From: a virus
Direction: 5' to 3' (one strand)
Length of the DNA stretch: 29,158 nucleotides
IMG/VR virus record: IMGVR_UViG_3300025138_000234
Span: 1-29,158 of that record
Within the stretch, counting starts at the first letter, position 1. Each line of letters starts with the position of its first letter. Made by a program: the position numbers and the translations under genes. Below, piece by piece: positions 11,820 through 21,300 of the stretch. The notes beneath the pieces were generated by a model. That model saw only the letters and a list, made by a program, of their open reading frames with translations. It had not been told where the DNA came from and made no database searches.

Positions 11820-14665
11820 TGCTGGTCAATACTTCAGTACCTAACTTTGCTGGAGGCGTGTCCCAGCAGCCTGATTCTCAACGGTTGCCTAATCAGCTTG
11901 AAGCTATTGACAACGGGGTGCCTTATCTGGTTGGAGGTCTGGTCAAGCGTCCTCCTACGAACCACGTAGGCGAGATCAAAAGCGACTCAGGATCATCTAT
12001 CAACGTCTCGACCGCGTTCACGCACGTCGTAACAAGGGACAGCACGGAAGAGTTCATGGTCTCTATCGAAAAGAACAGGTCGTCTGCTACGGCAGGAATC
12101 CATGTGACTGACCTGACTACGGGAGCCGCAAAGATCGTCAAGTACGACGTGGGTCCTGACGCATACTTGAGATCTTCTACTCCTCAGGACAGCTTCAGAG
12201 CCGTCACTATTGCGGATGTCACATTCCTGTTGAATAAGGACATCGTCGTTCAGCAGGACCTTGCAGTCAGCACCCCGTTCTCTAGAGGCACTACAAACCT
12301 AGAGTACGAGGGGTTTGTCTGGATTAAAGAACGCGGATCAGGAGCTACTTACAGGATCACGTTGAAATACGTGGGCCATGACGGAGCGGAGCATGACGCT
12401 TTCGTAGAGCTACGTCATAAGCCTGTCGTCAAAGACATTGATCCTGCCGCGAACGAAGAGCAGTACGCTTTTGAAGTATCCCCCCCGTCAACTAAGCAGA
12501 TTGCGGACATCCTAGTGAATGGCACAAGCGCGGTCATTCCTGATATGGACATCAGCACTACTGAAAAGCTGAGAGACGAACTGGGTATCACGATCCACTT
12601 CAAGAAAGGCGCGAACGGCGGCAATCCTGAGACCGTGGCTATCGGAAGCAACACCTTTGGCGGACTTAACACTCTACAGGGGCAGACTACGGACAGCAGT
12701 ACTTTCGATGAGATCGTTGACGCAGGCGTGTCCGGAAGTGTCATCTTCCTGAAGGCGAAGGCGGCTGGCCCTCTGTTCCCCGGAGGCTCGGCTATTGACT
12801 TCACGTTGACGGCTGAAGACTCTTTTGGCGGCAACGGTGTAGGGGTCATCAAAGACAGCGTCCAAGAGTTCTTAGAACTACCGAACGTCTGCAAGAATGG
12901 CTACATCGTCGAAATCATTGGAAACCCTGACTCTGATATTGACGACTACTACGTCAAGTTTGAGACGAACGGGTCAGCAGACTTCGCTAAAGGAACGTGG
13001 GTGGAGACCGTAGGACCCGGAGTTAAGTTCCGATGGAACTACAACACGATGCCTCATATCCTTATCAGACAGTCAGACGGCACGTTCGTCGTGAAGAGAG
13101 CGGACGGTACTACGCCTGATATACGAACAAGTGAGTCAGACGGCAGCTATACGTCAGCTTTGAACTCCGATTACAGCACTTTTCAGTTTGCTGATCGTCA
13201 ATCCGGGGACGACCTCACTAACCCGTTCCCGACGTTTCTCGGAAAAAAGATAAGCAACATCGCATTCTATAGGAACAGGCTGGCTCTCCTTAGCGGAGAA
13301 AACGTCATCCTCAGTGAGGCTGCTCAGTTCTTCAACTTCTTCAGGCTTACAGTATCCCAGCTCCTAGACAGCGCAGTCATTGACTTGGCGGTCGGCGGAT
13401 CTGAAGTGAACGAGCTTAAGGAAGCGCAGGCTTTCAGTGACCGTCTAATTCTGTTCTCTGAGCGTACGCAGTTTGCTCTGAGGGCTGATGGCGGCCTAAG
13501 CCCCCGTACTGCGATCATTAACCAAGTCACAAACTACGACGTGACTGTCGGTGTTGACCCTGTCCCCGCAGGACGCTCCCTGTTCTTCGCGTTTAACCGA
13601 GGGACGTTCAGCGGCATTAGAGAGTTCTTCAAGACGGGCGAAAACGACATTCAGTTCGACGCTGTCGAAGCGTCTGCTCAAGCTCCTCGGTACATCGAAG
13701 GCGAAGTCAAGAAGCTGACCGTATCTACTCACGAGGACGTACTGGCTATTCTGGCCCGTAAGACGGGATCGACTACGAACACGATCTACATTTACAAGTA
13801 CTTCAACGCCGGTAATCAACGCGCTCAGTCAGCGTGGTGTAAGTTCACGTTTGATGACTGTACGATCGTAGATATTCACTTCATTGAGAACGCGCTTTAC
13901 ATCGTTACTCTTCGTGGAACTAAGACGTTTATCGAGCGGATGGACTTGCAGACGGGACTGACCGACGACGACGTTACGTACGTCACCTGTCTGGACCGTA
14001 GGGTCAAGGTCAGCCTCGGAACTCTAGGCAGTACTCCAGAGCAGATTGAGACTGCGATAAACGGCATGTACAACACGTCGCGAGCAGGATGGGACATAAA
14101 GCTGACCGACGACGGTAGGACGGGTACGGCAAAGTACACGATTGGGGCGGGCGAGGTTATGACCGTCGTATCCCAAGACGGTGAAGTACTTAATACGATT
14201 GAATCACCAGCCGTTAGTGACCCCGGATTTGTGACGATCGCTGAAAAACCGGCAAGCGGTGACATATTCTACATTGGTAAGTCCTACACGATGAGATGCG
14301 AACTCACTAAGCCTATTCTCAAAGACACGTCAGGAGGCGGAGCGAAGGCGATCGTCTCAGGAAGGCATCAAGTTCGGTATATGACTATCGTGTTTGATGA
14401 GACTGCGTCGTTCACTGTTCAAGTTACTCCGATCGTCGGAGGCGATGACGGCACGACCTCGACGTACCCGTTCTCTGGCCGGTTCTTAAACGCTGGGGCT
14501 TTCCTTGGAAGCGTACCTGCGGAAACTGGAGACTTCAGGTTTCCTATATTCGCTCAATCAGATGCTGTAAAGATCGAGATATTGAACCCAACGCCTCTGC
14601 CGAGTAACATTCAGTCAGTCGAGTTTGAGTCTTACTACACTAACCGCGCATCACAGAGGTTCTAA
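11819..14665 (+). CDS. T7 gp12-like tail tubular protein B (nozzle)
   Basis: 948 aa, longer than T7 gp12 (794). The N-terminus has the hallmark S-V-P-N-F-A-G-G-V-S-Q-Q-P-D-S-Q-R-L-P-N-Q followed by G-G-L-V-K-R-P-P-T, identical in layout to T7 gp12. The middle has F-L-G-K-K-I-S-N-I-A-F-Y-R-N-R-L-A-L-L-S-G-E-N-V, a strongly conserved block of these proteins, and a beta-rich C-terminus ending in F-E-S-Y-Y-T-N-R-A. A hexamer would form the tail nozzle that holds the fibres and gates DNA release. The extra length is probably inserted beta domains. Coupled to gp11 upstream and to the gp13-like gene downstream by TAATG junctions. Confidence 0.94.
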   Translation: MLVNTSVPNFAGGVSQQPDSQRLPNQLEAIDNGVPYLVGGLVKRPPTNHVGEIKSDSGSSINVSTAFTHVVTRDSTEEFMVSIEKNRSSATAGIHVTDLTTGAAKIVKYDVGPDAYLRSSTPQDSFRAVTIADVTFLLNKDIVVQQDLAVSTPFSRGTTNLEYEGFVWIKERGSGATYRITLKYVGHDGAEHDAFVELRHKPVVKDIDPAANEEQYAFEVSPPSTKQIADILVNGTSAVIPDMDISTTEKLRDELGITIHFKKGANGGNPETVAIGSNTFGGLNTLQGQTTDSSTFDEIVDAGVSGSVIFLKAKAAGPLFPGGSAIDFTLTAEDSFGGNGVGVIKDSVQEFLELPNVCKNGYIVEIIGNPDSDIDDYYVKFETNGSADFAKGTWVETVGPGVKFRWNYNTMPHILIRQSDGTFVVKRADGTTPDIRTSESDGSYTSALNSDYSTFQFADRQSGDDLTNPFPTFLGKKISNIAFYRNRLALLSGENVILSEAAQFFNFFRLTVSQLLDSAVIDLAVGGSEVNELKEAQAFSDRLILFSERTQFALRADGGLSPRTAIINQVTNYDVTVGVDPVPAGRSLFFAFNRGTFSGIREFFKTGENDIQFDAVEASAQAPRYIEGEVKKLTVSTHEDVLAILARKTGSTTNTIYIYKYFNAGNQRAQSAWCKFTFDDCTIVDIHFIENALYIVTLRGTKTFIERMDLQTGLTDDDVTYVTCLDRRVKVSLGTLGSTPEQIETAINGMYNTSRAGWDIKLTDDGRTGTAKYTIGAGEVMTVVSQDGEVLNTIESPAVSDPGFVTIAEKPASGDIFYIGKSYTMRCELTKPILKDTSGGGAKAIVSGRHQVRYMTIVFDETASFTVQVTPIVGGDDGTTSTYPFSGRFLNAGAFLGSVPAETGDFRFPIFAQSDAVKIEILNPTPLPSNIQSVEFESYYTNRASQRF

Positions 14666-15141
14666 TGGCATTAGATATCAGACCAGCAGAAGGGGTCGAT
14701 ATAGATATCATCGCGTGTGACATGCGGCCTGCTGATCTTGCCGAGATTGCGGCTACAGGTACGGTAGATCCCGTTGAGTCTCTGTCGAACAGTATGGAAC
14801 TCAGCGTGCCTAGCTGCTACACGATAACGGCTGACGGTCTACCTATCGCAATGTTCGGGATCGCCCCAGTGGAGCTTATCCCAGACTTCGGCAGCATTTG
14901 GCTGATGGGTACGGAAGAGATTGAACGATACCCCACGGCGTTTTTAAGACTCTGCAAAACCACGTTGCCTAGGTTGATGGCACCGTATGACATGGTGTTC
15001 AACTTGATGGACGTGCGGAACGAGCTACATGTCAAGTTCGTGAAGTGGCTAGGTTTTACATTCATTCGAGAGCGACCGTTTGGCCCTGAGGGGCTGCCGT
15101 TCTACGAGTTCGCTTTAATCAACAACAACAGGAGAAGCTGA
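14665..15141 (+). CDS. T7 gp13-like protein (GNAT-fold, DUF2833-type)
   Basis: 158 aa (T7 gp13 is 138). It opens with I-R-P-A-E-G-V-D-I-D and contains G-L-P-I-A-M-F-G-I-A-P, G-S-I-W-L-M-G-T-E-E-I and V-K-W-L-G-F-T-F-I-R-E-R-P-F-G-P-E-G-L-P-F-Y-E-F. This matches the acetyltransferase-like organisation of the T7 gp13 family (compare R-F-L-K-T-I-G-A-V-F-H-E-E-Y in T7). Whether it acetylates anything is unknown; in T7 it is needed for correct assembly of the internal core. It sits between gp12 and gp14 exactly as in T7. The next gene starts 4 nt after its stop with AGGAG at 15130-15134. Confidence 0.8.
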   Translation: MALDIRPAEGVDIDIIACDMRPADLAEIAATGTVDPVESLSNSMELSVPSCYTITADGLPIAMFGIAPVELIPDFGSIWLMGTEEIERYPTAFLRLCKTTLPRLMAPYDMVFNLMDVRNELHVKFVKWLGFTFIRERPFGPEGLPFYEFALINNNRRS

Positions 15142-15144
15142 TCT

Positions 15145-15870
15145 ATGTGTCCAGTTACCATGACTGTTCTCGGGGGCGTGGCTGCCGCAGGCTCTCTTGC
15201 TATGAACTTTGTGGGCCAGCAAGCCGCCGCAGGTCAGGCCGCAGATCAAGTTGGCCGCAACAACGATTACAAACGACGACTGCAAAAGTTCAAGGAAGAC
15301 TCGTACTTGAAGACGGCGACTTCAGTTCGCGCAGATTTCGCGCAGAAAACTGAAGCGATGATGGACCGCGTAAATCAGATGAAACGCGCTTCGTTGTCTG
15401 AGATTGAAAAGGCGCACCGAGGAGCAAGGGCTTCGTCGTCGATGATCACCGTATCTCGCGACGAAACCGCAGGAAGAACTGTCTCCGCTCTTCAAGCCGA
15501 AGCTGAGCGGCTAAGCGTGGAAACTGCGAACATTGTCTGGATGAACTTTGAAGGTCAGATCAGGCAGGCTAACAGGGAGATGGAAGGGTTCCGAGCGCAG
15601 GGACAGACCGTCCTGAACCGAGCTTACCCAGATCCTATGCAGCCGTTTGAGCAGGCTCCTGCTGGTCCTAGCACACTGGCGTTGGGCCTTAATCTCGCGT
15701 CTGTCGGATTTAACACAGGCGCTAGTGCGATGAACGTCTACAGTCCTACGGATAACCCGGCAATTAACTCGGAGCAAGCCCGTATCGACACGCTCGCACA
15801 GGCTGGACAAGGCTCAGCAGACGACTACATGAACGCGGTCATGAATAATCCTTACGGCGGAGGTGGTTAA
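15145..15870 (+). CDS. T7 gp14-like internal virion protein B
   Basis: 241 aa (T7 gp14 is 196). A small-residue-rich hydrophobic N-terminus (V-L-G-G-V-A-A-A-G-S-L-A-M-N-F-V-G) could insert in a membrane; it is followed by a long amphipathic helical region rich in Ala, Gln, Arg and Glu (about 25-160) and a Gly-rich end. In T7, gp14 leaves the capsid during ejection and forms a pore in the outer membrane as the outermost part of the ejectosome. Recognised mainly from size, composition and the gp13-14-15-16 order. One-base TAATG overlap with the next gene. Confidence 0.82.
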   Translation: MCPVTMTVLGGVAAAGSLAMNFVGQQAAAGQAADQVGRNNDYKRRLQKFKEDSYLKTATSVRADFAQKTEAMMDRVNQMKRASLSEIEKAHRGARASSSMITVSRDETAGRTVSALQAEAERLSVETANIVWMNFEGQIRQANREMEGFRAQGQTVLNRAYPDPMQPFEQAPAGPSTLALGLNLASVGFNTGASAMNVYSPTDNPAINSEQARIDTLAQAGQGSADDYMNAVMNNPYGGGG

Positions 15871-18359
15871 TGACTCAATACAGACAGCCGACAGCTCCCA
15901 CACCTAGAGTCACGGCAAGTCCGGTCAACACGATCGTAACTCCCGGTTCAGAAGGCGCACCTTCTCAAACTCTCGCGCCTGTCGATCCTATGATTCGATT
16001 TGCTGGCGAGCTTTCCCAGTCTTACTCGTCCCTCAGCTCATCCCTTGTCAGTCTGGGTAGATCAGTTAAAGGGTTTGAAGGCAAGCAGGATAAGGCGGGC
16101 TACGACGCGATGAAGGCCCTGCTTAATAAGAATAACGAGAACTTGGCTAAGCTCGTCGAAAACGGGCTGGCTAACCCAAGCGAGAATCCGCACATTCAAC
16201 GTGGTCGGGGGAGAGCTGTAGGGGAGGCTCTGGCTCGTCAATTTGAAATCAAAACTGAGTCGGTAATCGGACAAATGAGGGCAACTAATCCGGCCTTTGC
16301 GGATACGTCAGGCGCGATGGCGTGGTTCGGAGAAGAGTCCGCTTCTTATTTTAGGTCAATGCCTGATTCTGGCGGGGACCGGGTCGCGATGGAAAAAGCG
16401 TTCGGTAACGGTATTGCCGGATATAGAGCGCGGTTTGAGGTCTCTCAAAATAAATACGCCGGTGATAAAGCTCTTGAAGACTCTCGGGTCGGGTTTGCGG
16501 TAGGCGTTCAAGACATGGTCAAGAACGCGGCAAAAGACCGGGCGGCCGAACTCAGAGACGGTCTTGAAGGACCTTCATTTGCAACGCAGAATATGGTCAA
16601 TCAGATTACGGGGGCAATCGACGACGACGCTACGGGCTTCGGACCTGACAAGTGGCCCCTGACCTACACCGCAAAAAACAGGTTGGCAGTAGACGCACTT
16701 ATTCAACTGGCAAAGGATGACCCTACGTATACGGCACTAGCCGTAGAGGCTCTTGAACGCGTAAAGACGGGTCCTAAAGGATCTCGTGCAGATCTTAAAA
16801 GCGATTACGCGAAATCAGAGCTGCTGAAGGCTCAGAAGACGATCGACGCGAACATCGGATTGCGGAGACGCGGAGGAAATTTCAAACAAGCCGCTCGAAG
16901 GTGGCAAGACGGAGCATCTCAAATGGCGGTAGGCCGCCTTATGAGCAAGTTTGATTCAGGCGTGATTAACATGCGTAATGTCGAAGACATTGAAACCGTA
17001 ATCAAAGAATCCTTTGACGAAGCGGTAGCTGTCCAGAACATATTTGACGAGGGAGAGCTTGTAAGGGTGGCACAGAGCGACTCTGAAAAGGTTGTCTATC
17101 AAATAAACACGGACGATGGAGAGTCTTTCACTATTGAAATGGATATGAGAGAGATCACGGCATCTGCACGTAATGAAATTACGACGCTGGCATATGAGAC
17201 CGCTTCAAAAGCAGGAGCGGGCCACGCAGACGCTTTAACTGTCGCTGCGATGAAAACAGGTAAAGTCCCTTCGCAGTTCCAAAGAGAAGTAGAGTCCGCC
17301 TTCGACGCTCTTTCTAACTTTACGCTAGGAGCAGGCCAAGAAATCGACCCTGAGTTCGTAGCGTCGCAGGCACAGCAGTTCCACGAAAGAGTCTACGAGC
17401 CTTGGGCGCAACTGGGACGAGCAGGGTTTGAGGGGCGACTGACGGGAGACCGTGGTCAAGAGCAGCTCATGGACATTTATGAAGAGCTTATTCAAACTCA
17501 AACTCCTGCGGAAGCGGTGACGAAAGTACTGCAAATTAAGGGGAGAGACCTCGACATATCAGCGTTTTCTCAGAAGGTGCGTCAGCTTACGGTAGGCAAG
17601 GAAACGATACTTAACGAGTCTCAGCAGGCGCATATTGACGACATTGAAGATCGAGCAACGATGATGAAGTTGATTGAACCTAGCATGACGCCTGAAGAGT
17701 GCATCGAATACGGCATCAAAGCCTTCGATAGAGACACGATCTCTTTGGCTGGGAAAAGGGTTCCAAAGTCCGCTTTTAACAAACGGGATGCTGAAGCCAT
17801 GCAAGAGATCCAGCAGCTCGTGGGTAAAGACGCAGCAGATGGTCCCTTTGTCGGGGGAATGCTTTCTGGAATGCTGTCTGTTGTCGATACGGACGTACAG
17901 TATCAGCTTGTCCGCGCCAAGGGGGAGAATCTCTCAGTAGACTACGTCGCTGGGCGCGGGTATCAAGTCAAGATAGCGATCGAGGGAGAGCTGCCGTTTG
18001 CGATCAGTAACCCATTCAGAAACGACAACGTGTTCACATCAGCCGACATCAAGCGAATAGCCAAGGCTTATTCGTACTTCGACCAAGGCCACACGAAGGA
18101 AGTAAGAGACCAGTTGGTTGAAATTGAACTTGGAGTCCGAGAGCCGGGTGAGTTTACTATTACGCAGCCCAAGCCTGACCCGTCTTTGAAGCAGAGTAAG
18201 ATGCCTGAAATGCGAGAAAAGAAAACCGACTCTAACAGCACGCTGGGTGGTGAGCCTATGCCACGAGTCGGGGAAAGCAGTCCCGAAGAAAAAGCTGAAT
18301 TCGCAGACGAGTTTCTCAGAATGCTTAATGAAGGCAACCGTTATCTCGGAGACCAGTAA
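15870..18359 (+). CDS. T7 gp15-like internal virion protein C
   Basis: 829 aa (T7 gp15 is 747). Mostly helical, hydrophilic, no membrane segment; Pro/Thr-rich start, then S-Q-S-Y-S-S-L-S-S-S-L and long charged helices; an A-x-A-x-R-x-F-E region near the start; an acidic disordered C-terminus (E-S-S-P-E-E-K-A-E-F-A-D-E). In T7, gp15 forms the periplasmic tube of the DNA-ejection conduit together with gp16. No lysozyme-type motif was seen on reading through the protein. The gp16-like gene starts 3 nt after its stop. Assigned mainly by size and synteny. Confidence 0.83.
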   Translation: MTQYRQPTAPTPRVTASPVNTIVTPGSEGAPSQTLAPVDPMIRFAGELSQSYSSLSSSLVSLGRSVKGFEGKQDKAGYDAMKALLNKNNENLAKLVENGLANPSENPHIQRGRGRAVGEALARQFEIKTESVIGQMRATNPAFADTSGAMAWFGEESASYFRSMPDSGGDRVAMEKAFGNGIAGYRARFEVSQNKYAGDKALEDSRVGFAVGVQDMVKNAAKDRAAELRDGLEGPSFATQNMVNQITGAIDDDATGFGPDKWPLTYTAKNRLAVDALIQLAKDDPTYTALAVEALERVKTGPKGSRADLKSDYAKSELLKAQKTIDANIGLRRRGGNFKQAARRWQDGASQMAVGRLMSKFDSGVINMRNVEDIETVIKESFDEAVAVQNIFDEGELVRVAQSDSEKVVYQINTDDGESFTIEMDMREITASARNEITTLAYETASKAGAGHADALTVAAMKTGKVPSQFQREVESAFDALSNFTLGAGQEIDPEFVASQAQQFHERVYEPWAQLGRAGFEGRLTGDRGQEQLMDIYEELIQTQTPAEAVTKVLQIKGRDLDISAFSQKVRQLTVGKETILNESQQAHIDDIEDRATMMKLIEPSMTPEECIEYGIKAFDRDTISLAGKRVPKSAFNKRDAEAMQEIQQLVGKDAADGPFVGGMLSGMLSVVDTDVQYQLVRAKGENLSVDYVAGRGYQVKIAIEGELPFAISNPFRNDNVFTSADIKRIAKAYSYFDQGHTKEVRDQLVEIELGVREPGEFTITQPKPDPSLKQSKMPEMREKKTDSNSTLGGEPMPRVGESSPEEKAEFADEFLRMLNEGNRYLGDQ

Positions 18360-18361
18360 AA

Positions 18362-21300
18362 ATGGAAGAACAGCAAGTGAGCCGCATTGCTCCGTTTGAG
18401 CTGCTGTCCCTACCCTCTACGCCCGCGACTCGTACTAAGAAAGAGCTGACTCGACTGTATAACCAACCCGAAGCTCTTGATCTCGGGTTTGGCGGTAAGG
18501 TCCTTACCGCTCTTGAATACGAAACAGTAACTGCTGAAGCAATTAGAGACGTGACATCTCGAAGCTATCCGATGGCCGAGATGCTGGATCCGAACTTTTC
18601 AGTGACTCCGGAGATCATTGAAGAGTACGCTTCGGATATACCAGAGAGGACCCTTAGACGGATCGGGTCCCCTGCTTCTCTTCCCGCGTTTCTGGAACAG
18701 ATCAACGACGTTCGTATACAGGAGCAACGCCGTAAGGACCTGTTTGAGAACGGAATGGTCAGCGGCGTACTGGCGACGATCATCGGTTCAGGTGCTGAAG
18801 CCGTGGCTGCTACAGTCATTGGGTCAGCCGTTGCGGGACCTTTCGGCGGAGCCGCAGCAGCAGCAGGTAATCTCAACCGAATAACGAGGGGCGTACGTAT
18901 TGCAACGGGAGTGCGCTCTACGCTCGCCGCAGCCGCTATCGACGTTCCTCTTGAAGGGGCGCGGTACGCTCTGGATAAGACTCTTACGCCCGGAGACATG
19001 CTGATTGGAATCGGGGCTTCCGGGGTCTTGTCAGGCGCATTAGGAACCGCGTTCCCTAAAGCGTTCAACAGCTCACTGCGTAGAGCGATTAACGACTCCG
19101 TAAGAGAGGAAACTGAAGTTCTGCTAAGAGAAGCCGGGGAGACGGCGGCGGCTGAAACCTTTGCCCCCTCGCTCCCGTCTATTAAAGTGATCACTGACGA
19201 AAAGATTCTGGACACAGTGATTAACTTGAAGGGCAAAAAGCTGAATGAGGCTGCCCGCAAACTCGGCGTTCCTACGAGACGTGGTGGCAAGAAGCTGAGT
19301 GCTGACGATAAAAGAGAAGCCATATTCGACGTTATCAGGGCAAACAAGCCGGGTGAAGAAGAAGCGATGGCAGCTCTGGACGATGCTCTTGCTGGCATGA
19401 AGACCGTAGAGCAGCTTACGGAAGTGGCGCGTAGGTTTGGAGTGACCGTATCTCAGAACCAGAGCGCAGCAACGCTCAGATCTACGATTAAATCAGAGGT
19501 CCGGCAGGCCGTCAGGAGAGGAACTCGGATCACCGAGAAACCCGCGATCATCTCTAAATCGCTTAAGACATCAAAGCCTCGCGTGACCATTAATAAAGCG
19601 AAGTTTGATATTCAGTTCTCGTCTGACGTAGGTAACGCGCTCTGGAAACTAGGAGGACGCATCAAGTCGGACGCTATCCGTCGAGAAATCGTAGCGACTC
19701 TTGAAGAGCTGGGGATTAACGACGCGGAGAATCTGGCAAAGGAACTACGTAAACGAGTCAAAGAGAACGGCAGGCAGGGCAAGGGAGTCGTAGGCGGTAT
19801 GCTCAAGTTCGACGAAGCCGAAGTTCTGGGCCGTAAAGTCGGTAGGCAAATTGAAGAACCCCTTGATCTTCGTATTGATCCCACCACAAAGCGGGTTGCG
19901 TTCGGCACCGAGACTCAGATGGCAGACGCTCAAAAGAAAACGAGGGTGCCTGATCCGGACCCAGAAGACGCTCCTCACCCCTTGGCGGACGCTAATGAAG
20001 AGGTCATTCTTATTGACGGTAGAGAGGTAGCGCGGGATACGGACCTCGGGGTTAAGGTCATTGACGTATCTCAGGATGCGTACGCTGACTCAGCCGCCGA
20101 TGCCGGACGACGAGGGACGGACAACGCCACGGGTAAACGCGAAAAGGCGGCCCGATTCATGGAAGGAGCAGGCCCCAAGATCTTCGGCAAGACCGTCAAC
20201 CGGGGGTTTGCGGCGGTATCGGTCGTTTTAGATAGCATGAAGGCGACGAGCGGCGTGTTCTACAAGGCACGGCGGCTTCTTATGGAAAGCCCAAGAGGCG
20301 GCGGGGTCAACGCTGTGACCGTTGTCGGGTTGAATCGGGACCGAGTAGTCAGTGAGCTTAGGAACGCGCTGATGAACCCTAGAAAGGAATGGGTACGCGC
20401 AGGTAACAACCCTGACGACTTTGATAAGGCCGTCACTAGGAGTCTGACTGATAGGTCTTTCGTGCCTACGCAGGGCGACCCTGTTTCAGACGCAGTCACT
20501 GCTCTCAGGCAGTTCCATAACAAGATGTTTAACGTTCTGTCTAAGAACGGCTTCCTTGAGGGCGAAGTCCCTGACCCCAGCACGTATTTCCGTAGGGTGT
20601 ACAGACATACCTCGTTTTCTGGTCGAGGCACCGAAGAAGAGATGGTTGACTTCTTCGTAGAGTCGATGAAGAGCGCAGCGAAGCGGCGAGGAGTCAACGA
20701 GTTCAATGAAGCTGTTGCCCGAGAAGCCGCTAAAAGAATCGTGGCCTTCGGCATTGACCCCGTAGCTCACCGCAGCAACAAGAACACGATGACGTTTATC
20801 AAAGCTCAGGAAGATAGCATTAGAGCCAGCATCCAACGGCTTGCGGACGAGGGCAAGATAGAAGGGGACGTTGAAGAGCAGGTTCAGGCGGTCCTTGAAT
20901 CGATCGTATCTCACGGAAGCTCAGACCCTCATCTAAGTAAGGGGTTTCAAAAGCATCGTATTGAGCTTGACGAAAACTACGAAGCCGTGATCGGGGGAGT
21001 CAACACCCATATCGACCACTTCTTCAAACGAGATATCAACGACATTACGGATCAGTACGCTTACCAAGTCTTGGGAGCCGTCGAAACTAAGAAAGTACTG
21101 GGCGCACTCGGTTTTGAAAACGTCCCTCTTGAGGATGTCGCAAGCAGACTAGGAGCTATGGTTCCTGACGGAGACGACGCTGAGTTTGCAAGAGATAATT
21201 TTCTTAAGGCTCTCCGTAGATTGAGCGGGCAGCCCATTTGGGACGCAGACGAAAAGACGCTAAAGAACGTTATCTCGATACAGTCGTTGGCTCAGGGAAT

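Noticed and set aside
18565-19398. 277-aa open frame on the minus strand
   Set aside because: It lies wholly inside the gp16-like gene, has Ser/Ala/Pro-rich composition typical of antisense shadows, no RBS and no recognisable domain.
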